A model generated the notes under the pieces. That model made no database searches. It saw nothing but the letters and a program-made list of their open reading frames with translations, and was not told the origin of the DNA. Below, piece after piece: positions 16,215 through 23,392 of a stretch of DNA of 36,527 nucleotides; the stretch's first letter is position 1; every line of letters starts with the position of its first letter. Source of the stretch: Acidimicrobiales bacterium (GTDB lineage Bacteria; Actinomycetota; Acidimicrobiia; Acidimicrobiales; SZUA-35); assembly GCA_020630195.1 (NCBI GenBank), contig JAHDBV010000045.1, forward strand, positions 1 through 36,527, read 5' to 3'. Made by a program: the position numbers and the translations under genes.

Positions 16215-17521
16215 CACGAAGTCCTCATCGTCGTGTTCCCGGCCGGAGGCGGCAGTCGCTGGCGAGGCTAGCGGCGGCACTCATCGGGCTCGCCACGCTG
16301 CTGCTCGGCACCGGCCCGATGCTCGGGGTGGCCGCCGCCCAGGACGACGAGCCGTCGTCGTCGGTGCGCATCCTCGAGATCTCCGGCCTCATCGATCCGG
16401 TCATCGCCGACTTCATCCACCGCGAGCTCGAGATCGCCGTCGCCGACGGTTCGGTGGGCTTCATCCTCCAGACCGACTCCCACGACGCGGTGCTCTCCGA
16501 CGACGACTTCCGCGAGCTGGCCGCAGCACTCGAGGCCGCGCCGCTCCAGGTGGCGGTGTGGGTGGGGCCCTCCGGCGCCGACCTCCGTGGAAACGCCGCC
16601 GAGCTCGTCGGTGTCGCCGACCTCGTCGGGGTGGCGAAGGGGTCGACGATCGGTGAGACCGGCGACCTCGTGCTCGGTGGGTCCCCGTTCGGTGACGCCA
16701 CGGAGCGGATGCAGACCGTGGCCATCGACGCCCAGGAGGCGATCGATCTCGGGATCTCCGAGGGGCCGCTCGAGAACACGAGCCTCCTCGGCCCGTTCCT
16801 CACCTACCTCGACGGGTTCGAGACCTCGCCGAACCTCGAATCGGGCGGCATCTCGCCCGACACGCAGACCCGGTTCGTGCAGCTGCCGCTCAGCTCCCAG
16901 CTCCTCCACACCGTGGCCTCACCCGAGGTCGCCTATCTGATGTTCGTGCTCGGTCTCAGCCTCCTGCTGTTCGAGCTCTACACCGCCGGTGTCGGGGTGG
17001 CCGGCATGGTCGGCGTCCTCGCCCTCGTGCTCGGGTGCTACGGGCTCGCGGTGTTGCCCGCCTCGCCGCTCGGGGTGGGTCTGCTGATCCTGTCGTTCCT
17101 CGCGATGGCGGTGGACGTCCAGACGAATGTGCCGAGGGCCTACACACTCGTGGGCCTGGCACTGTTCGTGCTCGGCACCTGGCTGCTCTACGACGGGGTG
17201 ACCATGTCGTGGGTGACGGGTGTGGCCGGGATCATCGGGGCCGTGCTCTACGCCACCACCGGCATGCCGTCGATGGTGCGGACCCGCTTCTCGACCCCGA
17301 CGATCGGCCGTCGCTGGATGATCGGTGAGATGGGCACGGCCGAGTCGGAGATCTCCCCCGACGGCACGGTCCGGATCCGGGACGCCCTCTGGCAGGCCCG
17401 GACCAACCGGGCCACCCCGATCGCCGAGGGCGACACCGTCCGGGTGATCGAGATCGACCAGCTGGTGCTGGAGGTGGAGCCCGAAGAGGGCGCGGCGCGG
17501 GACTATCGCGAACGCGGCTGA
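16187..17521 (+). CDS. NfeD-family membrane protein with inactive ClpP-like domain
   Basis: A 444-residue protein. A long arginine-rich N-terminus precedes a hydrophobic signal or anchor (about 27-50, ending VAAAQ). Residues about 58-225 resemble the ClpP/SppA-like domain of full-length NfeD proteins, but the AASAG-type active-site segment reads PSGADLRGNA (128-137), so the nucleophilic serine appears lost. Four or so membrane helices follow (about 245-365, including YLMFVLGLSLLLFELYTAGVGVAG), then the C-terminal OB-fold NfeD domain (about 375-435, MGEMGTAESEISPDGTVRIRDALWQAR). NfeD proteins usually partner stomatin/flotillin-like proteins; none is adjacent. The ATG at 16187 is the only good start I can find, although it overlaps the divergent ATPase gene by 28 bp. 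Confidence 0.82.
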   Translation: MPRRTHRTSPRSPHRRVPGRRRQSLARLAAALIGLATLLLGTGPMLGVAAAQDDEPSSSVRILEISGLIDPVIADFIHRELEIAVADGSVGFILQTDSHDAVLSDDDFRELAAALEAAPLQVAVWVGPSGADLRGNAAELVGVADLVGVAKGSTIGETGDLVLGGSPFGDATERMQTVAIDAQEAIDLGISEGPLENTSLLGPFLTYLDGFETSPNLESGGISPDTQTRFVQLPLSSQLLHTVASPEVAYLMFVLGLSLLLFELYTAGVGVAGMVGVLALVLGCYGLAVLPASPLGVGLLILSFLAMAVDVQTNVPRAYTLVGLALFVLGTWLLYDGVTMSWVTGVAGIIGAVLYATTGMPSMVRTRFSTPTIGRRWMIGEMGTAESEISPDGTVRIRDALWQARTNRATPIAEGDTVRVIEIDQLVLEVEPEEGAARDYRERG

Positions 17522-17608
17522 CCCATCGGGGTCCCGACCACCGAAATCGGGTCTTGTGCTATCCGTCACACCGTGAGTACGTTGCACGGCCGTGAAGGGG
17601 GATTTCAC

Positions 17609-17866
17609 ATGACCACGATCGCCGTCGTCGACGACTGGCAGGACTCGGCGGCCTGCCGGGGACCGAGCAAGAAGATCTTCTTCCCGCCCACCACCAGTGA
17701 GCGCCGCAGTGAGAAGCGGATGCGGGAAGCCAGGGCCAAGCAGATCTGCGCCGATTGTGGCGTCCAGGAACGCTGCCTCGACTACGCCCTGTCGATCCGT
17801 GAGCAGCACGGCATCTGGGGCGGATTCACCGAGTCGGAACGCCGGCTGATGCTCGGCCCTCGCTGA
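17609..17866 (+). CDS. WhiB-family [4Fe-4S] transcriptional regulator
   Basis: An 85-residue WhiB-like protein. Four cysteines (C16, C47, C50, C56; the last three as CADCGVQERC) bind a [4Fe-4S] cluster, and GIWGGFTESER (68-78) is the family's G[VI]WGG turn, followed by a short basic C-terminus. Such proteins are restricted to Actinobacteria and their phages; they sense redox or nitric oxide and act with the primary sigma factor. The start is the ATG at 17609 with AAGGGGG upstream; a GTG at 17573 would add 12 residues. The neighbouring ArsA-like pair recalls the mycobacterial whiB4 neighbourhood. The 51-bp gap after the gene shows nothing notable. Confidence 0.95.
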   Translation: MTTIAVVDDWQDSAACRGPSKKIFFPPTTSERRSEKRMREARAKQICADCGVQERCLDYALSIREQHGIWGGFTESERRLMLGPR

Positions 17867-17918
17867 GTCCGCACGAAATCCCCGGAGCCCGCCCACCCGG
17901 CACTGTCACGCTGGGGTC

Positions 17919-18890
17919 GTGCGACCGTACGAGGAGCTGACCACCCGAGGCCGGAGCCGCCGGCTTCGGCGGTTGGTCGTCGACACGCTGATCCGTGACT
18001 GGGGCTTCGACGCGCCCCGAGTCCGGCTCCTCGCCGCCCACTCGTTCAACACGGTCTTCCGGGCCGACGTCGACGGCGAGCGGTTCGTCGTGCGTGTCGG
18101 CGGCTCCCACCGGATCCACCACCCCGGGACCGAACTCGTGGAAGCGGCCTGGCTCCGGCACCTGGACGCCACGACCGAGCTGCACGTGGCGTTGCCTGTC
18201 GAGTCGCGCCACGGGCGCATCGTGGAGTCGGGCGTCGCCGACGGTGTGCCCGGCGCCCGTCCCGTCTCGGTGTTCACCTTCGTCGAGGGGGTGCAGCTGC
18301 GTGACGCCGGCCCCGACCCTCACGCGCTCGCGTCGGCGGGTGAGGTGCTGGCCGCCCTGCACGAGGCCGAGATGCGCCGGCCGGCGGCGGTCGAGGTCCC
18401 ACACGAGCTGCGCGCCGATCGGGCGCTGTTCTTCCGCGGGTCCGCGCCGATCGATCCCGACGAGACACGCCACGGATCGTTGTTCGTCGAGGCGGTCGCC
18501 CGGGTCGACGAGGCGATGACCCGCTGGTGGGCGGAGCCGCCGCACCCGCCCCACCTGCTGCACGGCGATTTCGGACCCCACAACCTGCTGCGTCGTCGGG
18601 GCCACCTGCGGCCCATCGACTTCCAGGATCTGCGGTACGGGTTCGTGCACACCGAGATCGGCATCGTGCACACCGACCTCGCCCGCCGGCCCGGCGCGCT
18701 CGAACCGTTCCGGGCCGGCTACGAGGCCGTCCGTCCGTGGCCGGAGCTCGCGCCGGACGAGTCCGCGATGTTCGCCGCCGCCCGTCGGCTCGACCTCGCC
18801 CACCTCGGGCACCGGGTCGGTTCGGGCGGGCTGGCCGCGGCGTTCGACGGGTTCGCCGCCGAGCTGCGGGCGTGGATGGACGGGGCCTGA
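17919..18890 (+). CDS. APH/choline-kinase-fold phosphotransferase
   Basis: A 323-residue kinase-like protein. The catalytic loop is LLHGDFGPHNLLRRRG (HxDxxxxN) and the metal-binding segment is PIDFQDLRYG; the N-lobe has HSFNTVFRADVDGERFVVRVG. The GFVHTEIGIVHTDLARR segment after the metal site is like homoserine/choline kinase-type members (for example YihE/HomoSer kinase-like). Substrate is unknown. GTG start; a CACGCT hexamer lies 6 nt before it, a poor match to the TANNNT pattern of its neighbours. It converges on selB with 4 bp between stops. Confidence 0.85.
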   Translation: MRPYEELTTRGRSRRLRRLVVDTLIRDWGFDAPRVRLLAAHSFNTVFRADVDGERFVVRVGGSHRIHHPGTELVEAAWLRHLDATTELHVALPVESRHGRIVESGVADGVPGARPVSVFTFVEGVQLRDAGPDPHALASAGEVLAALHEAEMRRPAAVEVPHELRADRALFFRGSAPIDPDETRHGSLFVEAVARVDEAMTRWWAEPPHPPHLLHGDFGPHNLLRRRGHLRPIDFQDLRYGFVHTEIGIVHTDLARRPGALEPFRAGYEAVRPWPELAPDESAMFAAARRLDLAHLGHRVGSGGLAAAFDGFAAELRAWMDGA

Positions 18891-18894
18891 GCGA

Positions 18895-20634
18895 TCAGCG
18901 GGGGGCCTCGCCCGCCGCGAGGGCGGCGAGGCGGGGGCCGGCGATGCGGAGGTCCTCGCGACGGCGGGTGGCGCCGTTGCGGTCGAGGATCCCGATGATC
19001 GGCAGCGCCCACTTCCGGGTCGTGTCGAGTCGGTCGCGGATCTCGGCCATCGTGACGCCCTCGGGCTGCCCGGCCAGCAGTTCCTGCACGGCGGCGGCGG
19101 CGAGGGCCACGGCCGACGGCGCGAAGAAGACACCGTCGGCGTCGATCACCCGACCCTGGCGGACCAGCTCGCGGACGGCCTGGCGGTCGACGTCGTCGGG
19201 CGCCGGCGGCCGGAACGGGCTCGCCGCGAGCTCGGCGAGCCACGGCAGGTCGGCGAACGGGTCGGCCGGTTCGCCGAGCACGACGCGGGTCCCGCGGATC
19301 GCGGCCTCGTCGATGCGTTCGAGCAGCGCCCGTCGTCGATCGCCGAGCCCGGCGACGTCGAGGCCCTCGGCCCCGGCGGCCTCCAGCTCAGCCCGGAGTG
19401 TGTCCACCTCGCTCGTCAGGATCGTCGGGTCGACCACCCAGCGGCCCACGGTGGGGGTCACCTCGGTGCCGGCGATCCGGGACAGATGGTCGGCCTCGAC
19501 CCAGCCCCGCTCGGCCACGAGCCGGTCGACCGACCGGTCGGGTCGGGCCCGCGACGCCGGCAGCTGCGGCTCGACGTCGAGGACGAGCCCACCACCCACG
19601 GTCTCGTCGCGACCCTGTTCACGCAGCACGAAGCGGTCGCCGGGCACGAGCGGGAGCTGGCGGTCGAGGTGGAGGCGGACGAGACCGGTCTCGCCCGGTG
19701 CGAGTGCGTTCGGACCGAGCACCCGGAGCCGCACGTTCGCCTCGGCCGAACCCAGGTAGACCGCATAGGCGCCGCGCCGGGAGACCTTGTGGCCGAGCGC
19801 GTCGAGCACACGCAGCTCGGCGTCGATCCGGTCGGTGTGGTGCCACTCGTCGGCCCGGACCACGGCGTGGCCCCGTCCGATGTCGCGGTGGCCGACACCG
19901 ACGAGGTTGATGGCCGCCCGCTCGCCCGGCCCGATGGCGGGCCGTTTCTCGTGGTGCGACTGCATCTCCCGGATCCGGGCCCGGTGGGCCCCGGGCACGA
20001 GGTCGACGTCGTCACCCACCGACAAACCGGCCCCGGTGGTGGTGCCCGTGATCACGGTGCCCGCGCCCGGGGGAGCGAACGACCGGTCGACCCAGACCCG
20101 CAGGCGGGAGCCGGCCGGCGGCGCCGGGGTCTCGTCGACGAGTCGGTCGAGCGCGTCGATCAGACTCGCCAGACCCACCCGGTTGACGGCCGAGACGCCG
20201 ATCACCGGTGCCCCCTCGAGGAAGGTGCCGGCGACGTGGTCCTCGATCTCGAGCTCGGCGAGCTCGCGGAGGTCGTCGTCGACGAGGTCGACCTTGGTGA
20301 GTGCCACCACACCCCGCTCGATGCCGAGCATGTCGAGGATGCGGAGATGCTCCTCGCTCTGGGGCTTCCAGCCCTCCGTGGCCGAGACGACGAACACACA
20401 GCCGTCGACGGCGCCGACGCCGGCGAGCATGTTGCGGATGAACCGGATGTGGCCGGGCACGTCGATGAACGACAGCGGCCGGCCCGACGGGAGTTCGAGT
20501 GCGGCGAACCCGAGGTCGATCGTGAGCCCGCGGGCCTTCTCCTCCTCCCAGCGGTCGGGGTCGGTCCCGGTGAGGGCGCGGACCAGGCTCGACTTGCCGT
20601 GATCGACGTGGCCGGCGGTGGCGACGACGGGCAT
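18895..20634 (-). CDS. selB: Selenocysteine-specific elongation factor SelB
   Basis: A 579-residue translational GTPase that carries Sec-tRNA(Sec) to the ribosome at UGA codons marked by a SECIS element. G motifs: GHVDHGKSSL, DVPGH, TKVD and SAVN. After the GTPase domain come EF-Tu-like domains II-III (RVWVDRSFAPPGAGTVITGTTTGAGL, with HHEKRPAIGPGERAAINLVGV, a SelB-type segment) and C-terminal winged helices (VTMAEIRDRLDTTRKWALPIIGILDRNGATRR) for SECIS binding. Length is normal. The ATG overlaps the selA stop. No selenoprotein gene or SECIS is evident in the window. Confidence 0.96.
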   Translation of the reverse strand: MPVVATAGHVDHGKSSLVRALTGTDPDRWEEEKARGLTIDLGFAALELPSGRPLSFIDVPGHIRFIRNMLAGVGAVDGCVFVVSATEGWKPQSEEHLRILDMLGIERGVVALTKVDLVDDDLRELAELEIEDHVAGTFLEGAPVIGVSAVNRVGLASLIDALDRLVDETPAPPAGSRLRVWVDRSFAPPGAGTVITGTTTGAGLSVGDDVDLVPGAHRARIREMQSHHEKRPAIGPGERAAINLVGVGHRDIGRGHAVVRADEWHHTDRIDAELRVLDALGHKVSRRGAYAVYLGSAEANVRLRVLGPNALAPGETGLVRLHLDRQLPLVPGDRFVLREQGRDETVGGGLVLDVEPQLPASRARPDRSVDRLVAERGWVEADHLSRIAGTEVTPTVGRWVVDPTILTSEVDTLRAELEAAGAEGLDVAGLGDRRRALLERIDEAAIRGTRVVLGEPADPFADLPWLAELAASPFRPPAPDDVDRQAVRELVRQGRVIDADGVFFAPSAVALAAAAVQELLAGQPEGVTMAEIRDRLDTTRKWALPIIGILDRNGATRRREDLRIAGPRLAALAAGEAPR

Positions 20635-21914
20635 CAGCCGTCGTCCAGTGCGCCGAGTGCGGCGGTGACGAACGCGTCGTCGACCGGATCGATCGTGCGG
20701 AGGTCGAGCACGGTGTCGTCACCGTGGGATCGGGCCACGATCGGGCGGTCCGCCCATCGGAGGGCGTCGCGACGGTCGCCCCGGAGGTGGAGTCCGACCG
20801 AGGGGATCTCGATGTGGGGCAACGTGCCGCCGCCGGGGGTGGAGCCGACCTCGACGATCGTGGCGACCCCGTCGGGCAGGCCGGCGACGATCGCCTCGGC
20901 CCGGGCCCGCAGGCCGGCCTCGTCGAGCGTCGCCATCCGCCAGAACGGGAGATCGGTGCCCCGTCCCTCGAGCACCGTGAGCAGGGTCTCGGTGAGGGCG
21001 GTGATCACGTGGGTGCCCGGGCGCAGGGCCCGAGCGAGTGGATGGCGAGCGCACGCCGCCACGAGATCGGCCCGACCGGCGATGATCCCGGCCTGCGGAC
21101 CGCCCAGCAGCTTGTCGCCGGAGAAGATGACGAGGTCGGCGCCGCGGTCGAGGGTCTGGCGGGCACCCGGCTCGTCGGCGAGCCAGGTGGGTGGCGGGCC
21201 GTCGAGCCACGGGCATCGCTCGTCGAGCAGCCCGGAGCCGATGTCGGCCACGACCGGCACCCCGAGCCCGGTGAGGTCCGGCACGTCGACGGCTTCGGTG
21301 AAGCCCTCGATGCGGTAGTTCGACTGGTGGATCTTCATCACGAGGGCGACCTGGTCGGCCACTCGTTCGAAGTCGCTCCGGCGGGTGCGGTTGGTCGTGC
21401 CGACCTCGACGAGGCGGGCTCCCGACTGCACCATCACGTCGGGGATGCGGAAACCGCCGCCGATCTCCACGAGCTCACCCCGGCTCACCGCCACACCCCG
21501 ATCGGTGGCGAGCGCCGCGAGCACGAGCAGCACGGCACCGGCGCAGTTGTTCACGACGATCGCGTCCTCGGCGCCCGTCGTGGCCTGCACGAGCCGGGAC
21601 AGGCCCGCCTGACGGCTGCCCCGTCGCCCCGTCTCCAGGTCGAGTTCGAGATTGGTGGCCGTCGGCGCCACCTCGAGGGCGAGTGGGGCCCGGCCGAGGT
21701 TCGTGTGGAGCAGGACACCGGTGGCGTTGATCACCGGGGTCAGCAGGGTGCGTCGGAGTCGGGTGGCCTCGGTCTCGGCGAGTGCGAAGGCATCGCCGCC
21801 GGTCTCACGGGCCGTGGCGACCGCTCGTCGAGCGGCCTCGACCCGCAGGGGAGCGGGGAGGCCGGCGTCGGTCAGGGATCGAGCGACACGGTCGACACCG
21901 GGAGGATGGCTCAC
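20634..21914 (-). CDS. selA: L-seryl-tRNA(Sec) selenium transferase
   Basis: A 426-residue PLP-dependent enzyme that converts seryl-tRNA(Sec) to selenocysteinyl-tRNA(Sec) with selenophosphate. Landmarks: TPVINATGVLLHTNLGRAPL, NNCAGAVLLVLAALA, GELVEIGGGFRIPDVM, KIHQSNYRIEGFTE and the PLP-lysine motif FSGDKLLGGPQAGII. The N-terminal helix domain for tRNA binding is present but short (E. coli SelA is about 463 aa). The start is the GTG at 21914 with TAACCT 7 nt upstream. It is directly coupled to selB (ATGA). selD and selC are not in the window. Confidence 0.96.
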   Translation of the reverse strand: MSHPPGVDRVARSLTDAGLPAPLRVEAARRAVATARETGGDAFALAETEATRLRRTLLTPVINATGVLLHTNLGRAPLALEVAPTATNLELDLETGRRGSRQAGLSRLVQATTGAEDAIVVNNCAGAVLLVLAALATDRGVAVSRGELVEIGGGFRIPDVMVQSGARLVEVGTTNRTRRSDFERVADQVALVMKIHQSNYRIEGFTEAVDVPDLTGLGVPVVADIGSGLLDERCPWLDGPPPTWLADEPGARQTLDRGADLVIFSGDKLLGGPQAGIIAGRADLVAACARHPLARALRPGTHVITALTETLLTVLEGRGTDLPFWRMATLDEAGLRARAEAIVAGLPDGVATIVEVGSTPGGGTLPHIEIPSVGLHLRGDRRDALRWADRPIVARSHGDDTVLDLRTIDPVDDAFVTAALGALDDG

Positions 21915-21921
21915 GCCCTGC

Positions 21922-21927
21922 AGGTTA
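21922..21927 (-). promoter_or_regulatory. selA: Putative -10 element (TAACCT) of selAB
   Basis: TAACCT on the minus strand ends 7 nt before the selA GTG; no ribosome binding site in between. The divergent fxsA promoter lies about 30 bp away. Confidence 0.5.
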
Positions 21928-21957
21928 CGGCGCTGATCGACCACGCCCCGTGGCCGG

Positions 21958-21963
21958 TAGACT
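21958..21963 (+). promoter_or_regulatory. fxsA: Putative -10 element (TAGACT) of fxsA
   Basis: TAGACT ends 8 nt before the fxsA ATG. It fits the leaderless TANNNT pattern; the whole selA-fxsA divergent spacer is only 57 bp. Confidence 0.5.
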
Positions 21964-21971
21964 CGAAGCCC

Positions 21972-22484
21972 ATGTTCGGCTGGCTCGCCATCGCACTGCT
22001 CGTGGTGCCGATCATCGAACTGGTGGTCGTTCTGCGTGTCGGATCGGCCCTCGGGGCCCTGCCGACCATCGGGCTGCTGATCGCGATCTCGGTGCTCGGT
22101 GCCTTCCTGTTGAAGTCGCAGGGGCGCCGCACCATCGCCGAGCTGTCCGGCTCACTGCGCCGTGGCCGCAACCCCACGGGCCCGATCTCCGACGGCGCGA
22201 TGCTGATCTTCGCCGCCGCACTGCTGCTCACCCCCGGGTTCTTCACCGATGCCGTGGGGTTCGCCCTGCTGCTCCCGCCCGTGCGGGCCGTCCTGCGCCC
22301 GGTGCTCACCGCCGCGGCCATGAAGTCGGTGGCCAACGGCCGGACCCGGGTGGTCCGGTTCGACGGTCGGGGTGGTGTGGTCGACATCGACGGCTCGGCC
22401 GTCACCGACGACATCGACGACTTCGATGACGTGTCCGGCCGCCGGCCCGACGATCCGTTCTCCAGCCCGCCCCCGCTGGGCTGA
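21972..22484 (+). CDS. fxsA: FxsA-family membrane protein
   Basis: A 170-residue inner-membrane protein. The N-terminus MFGWLAIALLVVPIIELVVVLRVGSALGALPTI is the typical FxsA start, with about four hydrophobic segments up to residue 110 (FLLKSQGRRTIAEL, then MLIFAAALLLTPGFFTDAVGFALLLPPVR). The C-terminal 60 residues are acidic and probably disordered (DDIDDFDD). E. coli FxsA relieves phage T7 exclusion by F plasmids when overexpressed; the normal role is unknown. It is 32 bp upstream of the metallo-beta-lactamase-fold gene. Confidence 0.88.
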   Translation: MFGWLAIALLVVPIIELVVVLRVGSALGALPTIGLLIAISVLGAFLLKSQGRRTIAELSGSLRRGRNPTGPISDGAMLIFAAALLLTPGFFTDAVGFALLLPPVRAVLRPVLTAAAMKSVANGRTRVVRFDGRGGVVDIDGSAVTDDIDDFDDVSGRRPDDPFSSPPPLG

Positions 22485-22516
22485 TCCCTACCCGACCGAC
22501 GCTCAGGAGCTTGTCC

Positions 22517-23080
22517 ATGGTCGAAGAACCGACGCCACCACCGCCGATCACACCCGGCGTGGCCCGCGCGCTCAGCCCACTGCTGCGGCGCATCGCCTCG
22601 AAGGGGCCGGGCGGCGAGCCCGGCACGAACACCTACCTGGTCGGGATCGACGAGATCGTGATCGTGGATCCGGGTCCCGAGGACGCCGCCCACATCGACG
22701 TCGTGTGTGGCTGCGGTGGTGACCGCATCCGGTGGATCGTGATGACCGAGGTGACGCCGGAGACGACCGACGCCGCCCTGGCGATGAAGGAGCGCACCGG
22801 CGCCGAACTGCTGGCCCCGGCCGGCTTCGACGGTGCCGACCGGATCCTCGGCGACGGCGAGAAGATCGACGCCACCGAGTTCCGGGTGCACACCCTCGCC
22901 GTGGGCGAGGACAAGTTCGTGTTCGTGGTCGAGCAGGAGCGCACGATGCTCTCCGGTCGCCACCTCGACGACTCGGTGCCGGAGGACCTCCCCGCACGGG
23001 TGAAGACCTTCCGGCTCAAGGCCGTGGCCCCGGGCCACGGGCAGTACATCGACGACGCCAAGGCCTTCCTGGCCCGCTGA
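22517..23080 (+). CDS. Metallo-beta-lactamase-fold protein lacking the metal site
   Basis: A 187-residue protein whose outline follows LACTB2/glyoxalase II-like hydrolases: GTNTYLVG..EIVIVDPGPEDAAHID at the start and KAVAPGHGQYIDDAKAF at the end. The metal ligands between them are gone: the THxHxDH motif reads TEVTPETTD (77-85), the TPGHT strand reads HTLAVGEDK, and the bridging Asp of SGD is Arg in SGRH (146-149). Only the final PGHG His remains. Hydrolase activity is therefore unlikely; a binding or scaffolding role is possible. AGGAG lies 7 nt before the ATG. It is probably co-transcribed with fxsA. Confidence 0.85.
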   Translation: MVEEPTPPPPITPGVARALSPLLRRIASKGPGGEPGTNTYLVGIDEIVIVDPGPEDAAHIDVVCGCGGDRIRWIVMTEVTPETTDAALAMKERTGAELLAPAGFDGADRILGDGEKIDATEFRVHTLAVGEDKFVFVVEQERTMLSGRHLDDSVPEDLPARVKTFRLKAVAPGHGQYIDDAKAFLAR

Positions 23081-23088
23081 TCGTCCCC

Positions 23089-23107
23089 CCGTGCCTCCAC
23101 GGCACGG
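23089..23107. terminator. Hairpin after the metallo-beta-lactamase-fold gene
   Basis: CCGTGCC and GGCACGG form a 7-bp stem with a 5-nt loop, starting 9 bp after the stop codon. No T-tract; probably the first of several termination hairpins in this spacer. Confidence 0.45.
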
Positions 23108-23127
23108 ACGAGGTCCACATCGGACTC

Positions 23128-23155
23128 GAACGGCCGCCCTCCGGGGCGGCCGTTC
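23128..23155. terminator. Strong GC-rich hairpin
   Basis: A perfect 12-bp stem (GAACGGCCGCCC with its complement) and a 4-nt loop TCCG, about 47 bp after the upstream stop. No T-run follows on either strand, as in many actinobacterial terminators. Confidence 0.6.
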
Positions 23156-23175
23156 CGCGTCCGGGCCCGGACGCG
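23156..23175. repeat. 20-bp perfect palindrome
   Basis: CGCGTCCGGGCCCGGACGCG is perfectly palindromic and abuts the preceding hairpin. Half of it (CCCGGACGCG) recurs at 23201-23210. It could be an extra hairpin or a protein-binding site. Confidence 0.55.
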
Positions 23176-23211
23176 TGTCCGACGTCGTCCCGTGCCCGTC
23201 CCCGGACGCGG

Positions 23212-23257
23212 ACCACCCCCGGGGCCGACACCGCAGGGGTGTGGCACCGGGGGTGGT
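23212..23257. repeat. Long inverted repeat (11-bp outer stem)
   Basis: ACCACCCCCGG (23212-23222) pairs with CCGGGGGTGGT (23247-23257); inside, ACACC pairs with GGTGT. It forms a two-part stem-loop in the middle of the gene-free stretch 23081-23392, in which I see no gene. Confidence 0.55.
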
Positions 23258-23296
23258 GGTCGTGGCGAGGGCCCCGTCGCCCGGGGGACCTCACCC

Positions 23297-23338
23297 GAAA
23301 ACGAGAGATGGGGCCGGATCGCCCCCCGGCCCCATCTC
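23297..23338 (-). terminator. Terminator of the TM-helix channel-like gene
   Basis: A perfect 13-bp stem (23305-23317 with 23326-23338) and an 8-nt loop, followed on the minus strand by TCGTTTTCGG. This is the same hairpin-plus-TCGTTTTC layout as the tRNA-Pro terminator, so it most likely ends the minus-strand gene at 23393. Confidence 0.7.
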
Positions 23339-23392
23339 CGTCAACCCGTCCCGGAGGACGAGCGATGATGTCCGGCCGAAGCCGGATCGAAC

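Noticed and set aside
18880-18900. In-frame UGA read-through (selenocysteine) at the phosphotransferase end
   Set aside because: The sequence after the stop has no conserved continuation and runs straight into the convergent selB gene.
19486-21318. A 610-codon open frame on the plus strand
   Set aside because: Antisense to selB and selA, both full-length and motif-complete.
23108-23175. Possible tRNA (including tRNA-Sec) suggested by a GTTCGAGTCC string on the minus strand
   Set aside because: No matching acceptor, anticodon or D arms can be folded; the string belongs to a hairpin region, and the T-arm stem does not pair.
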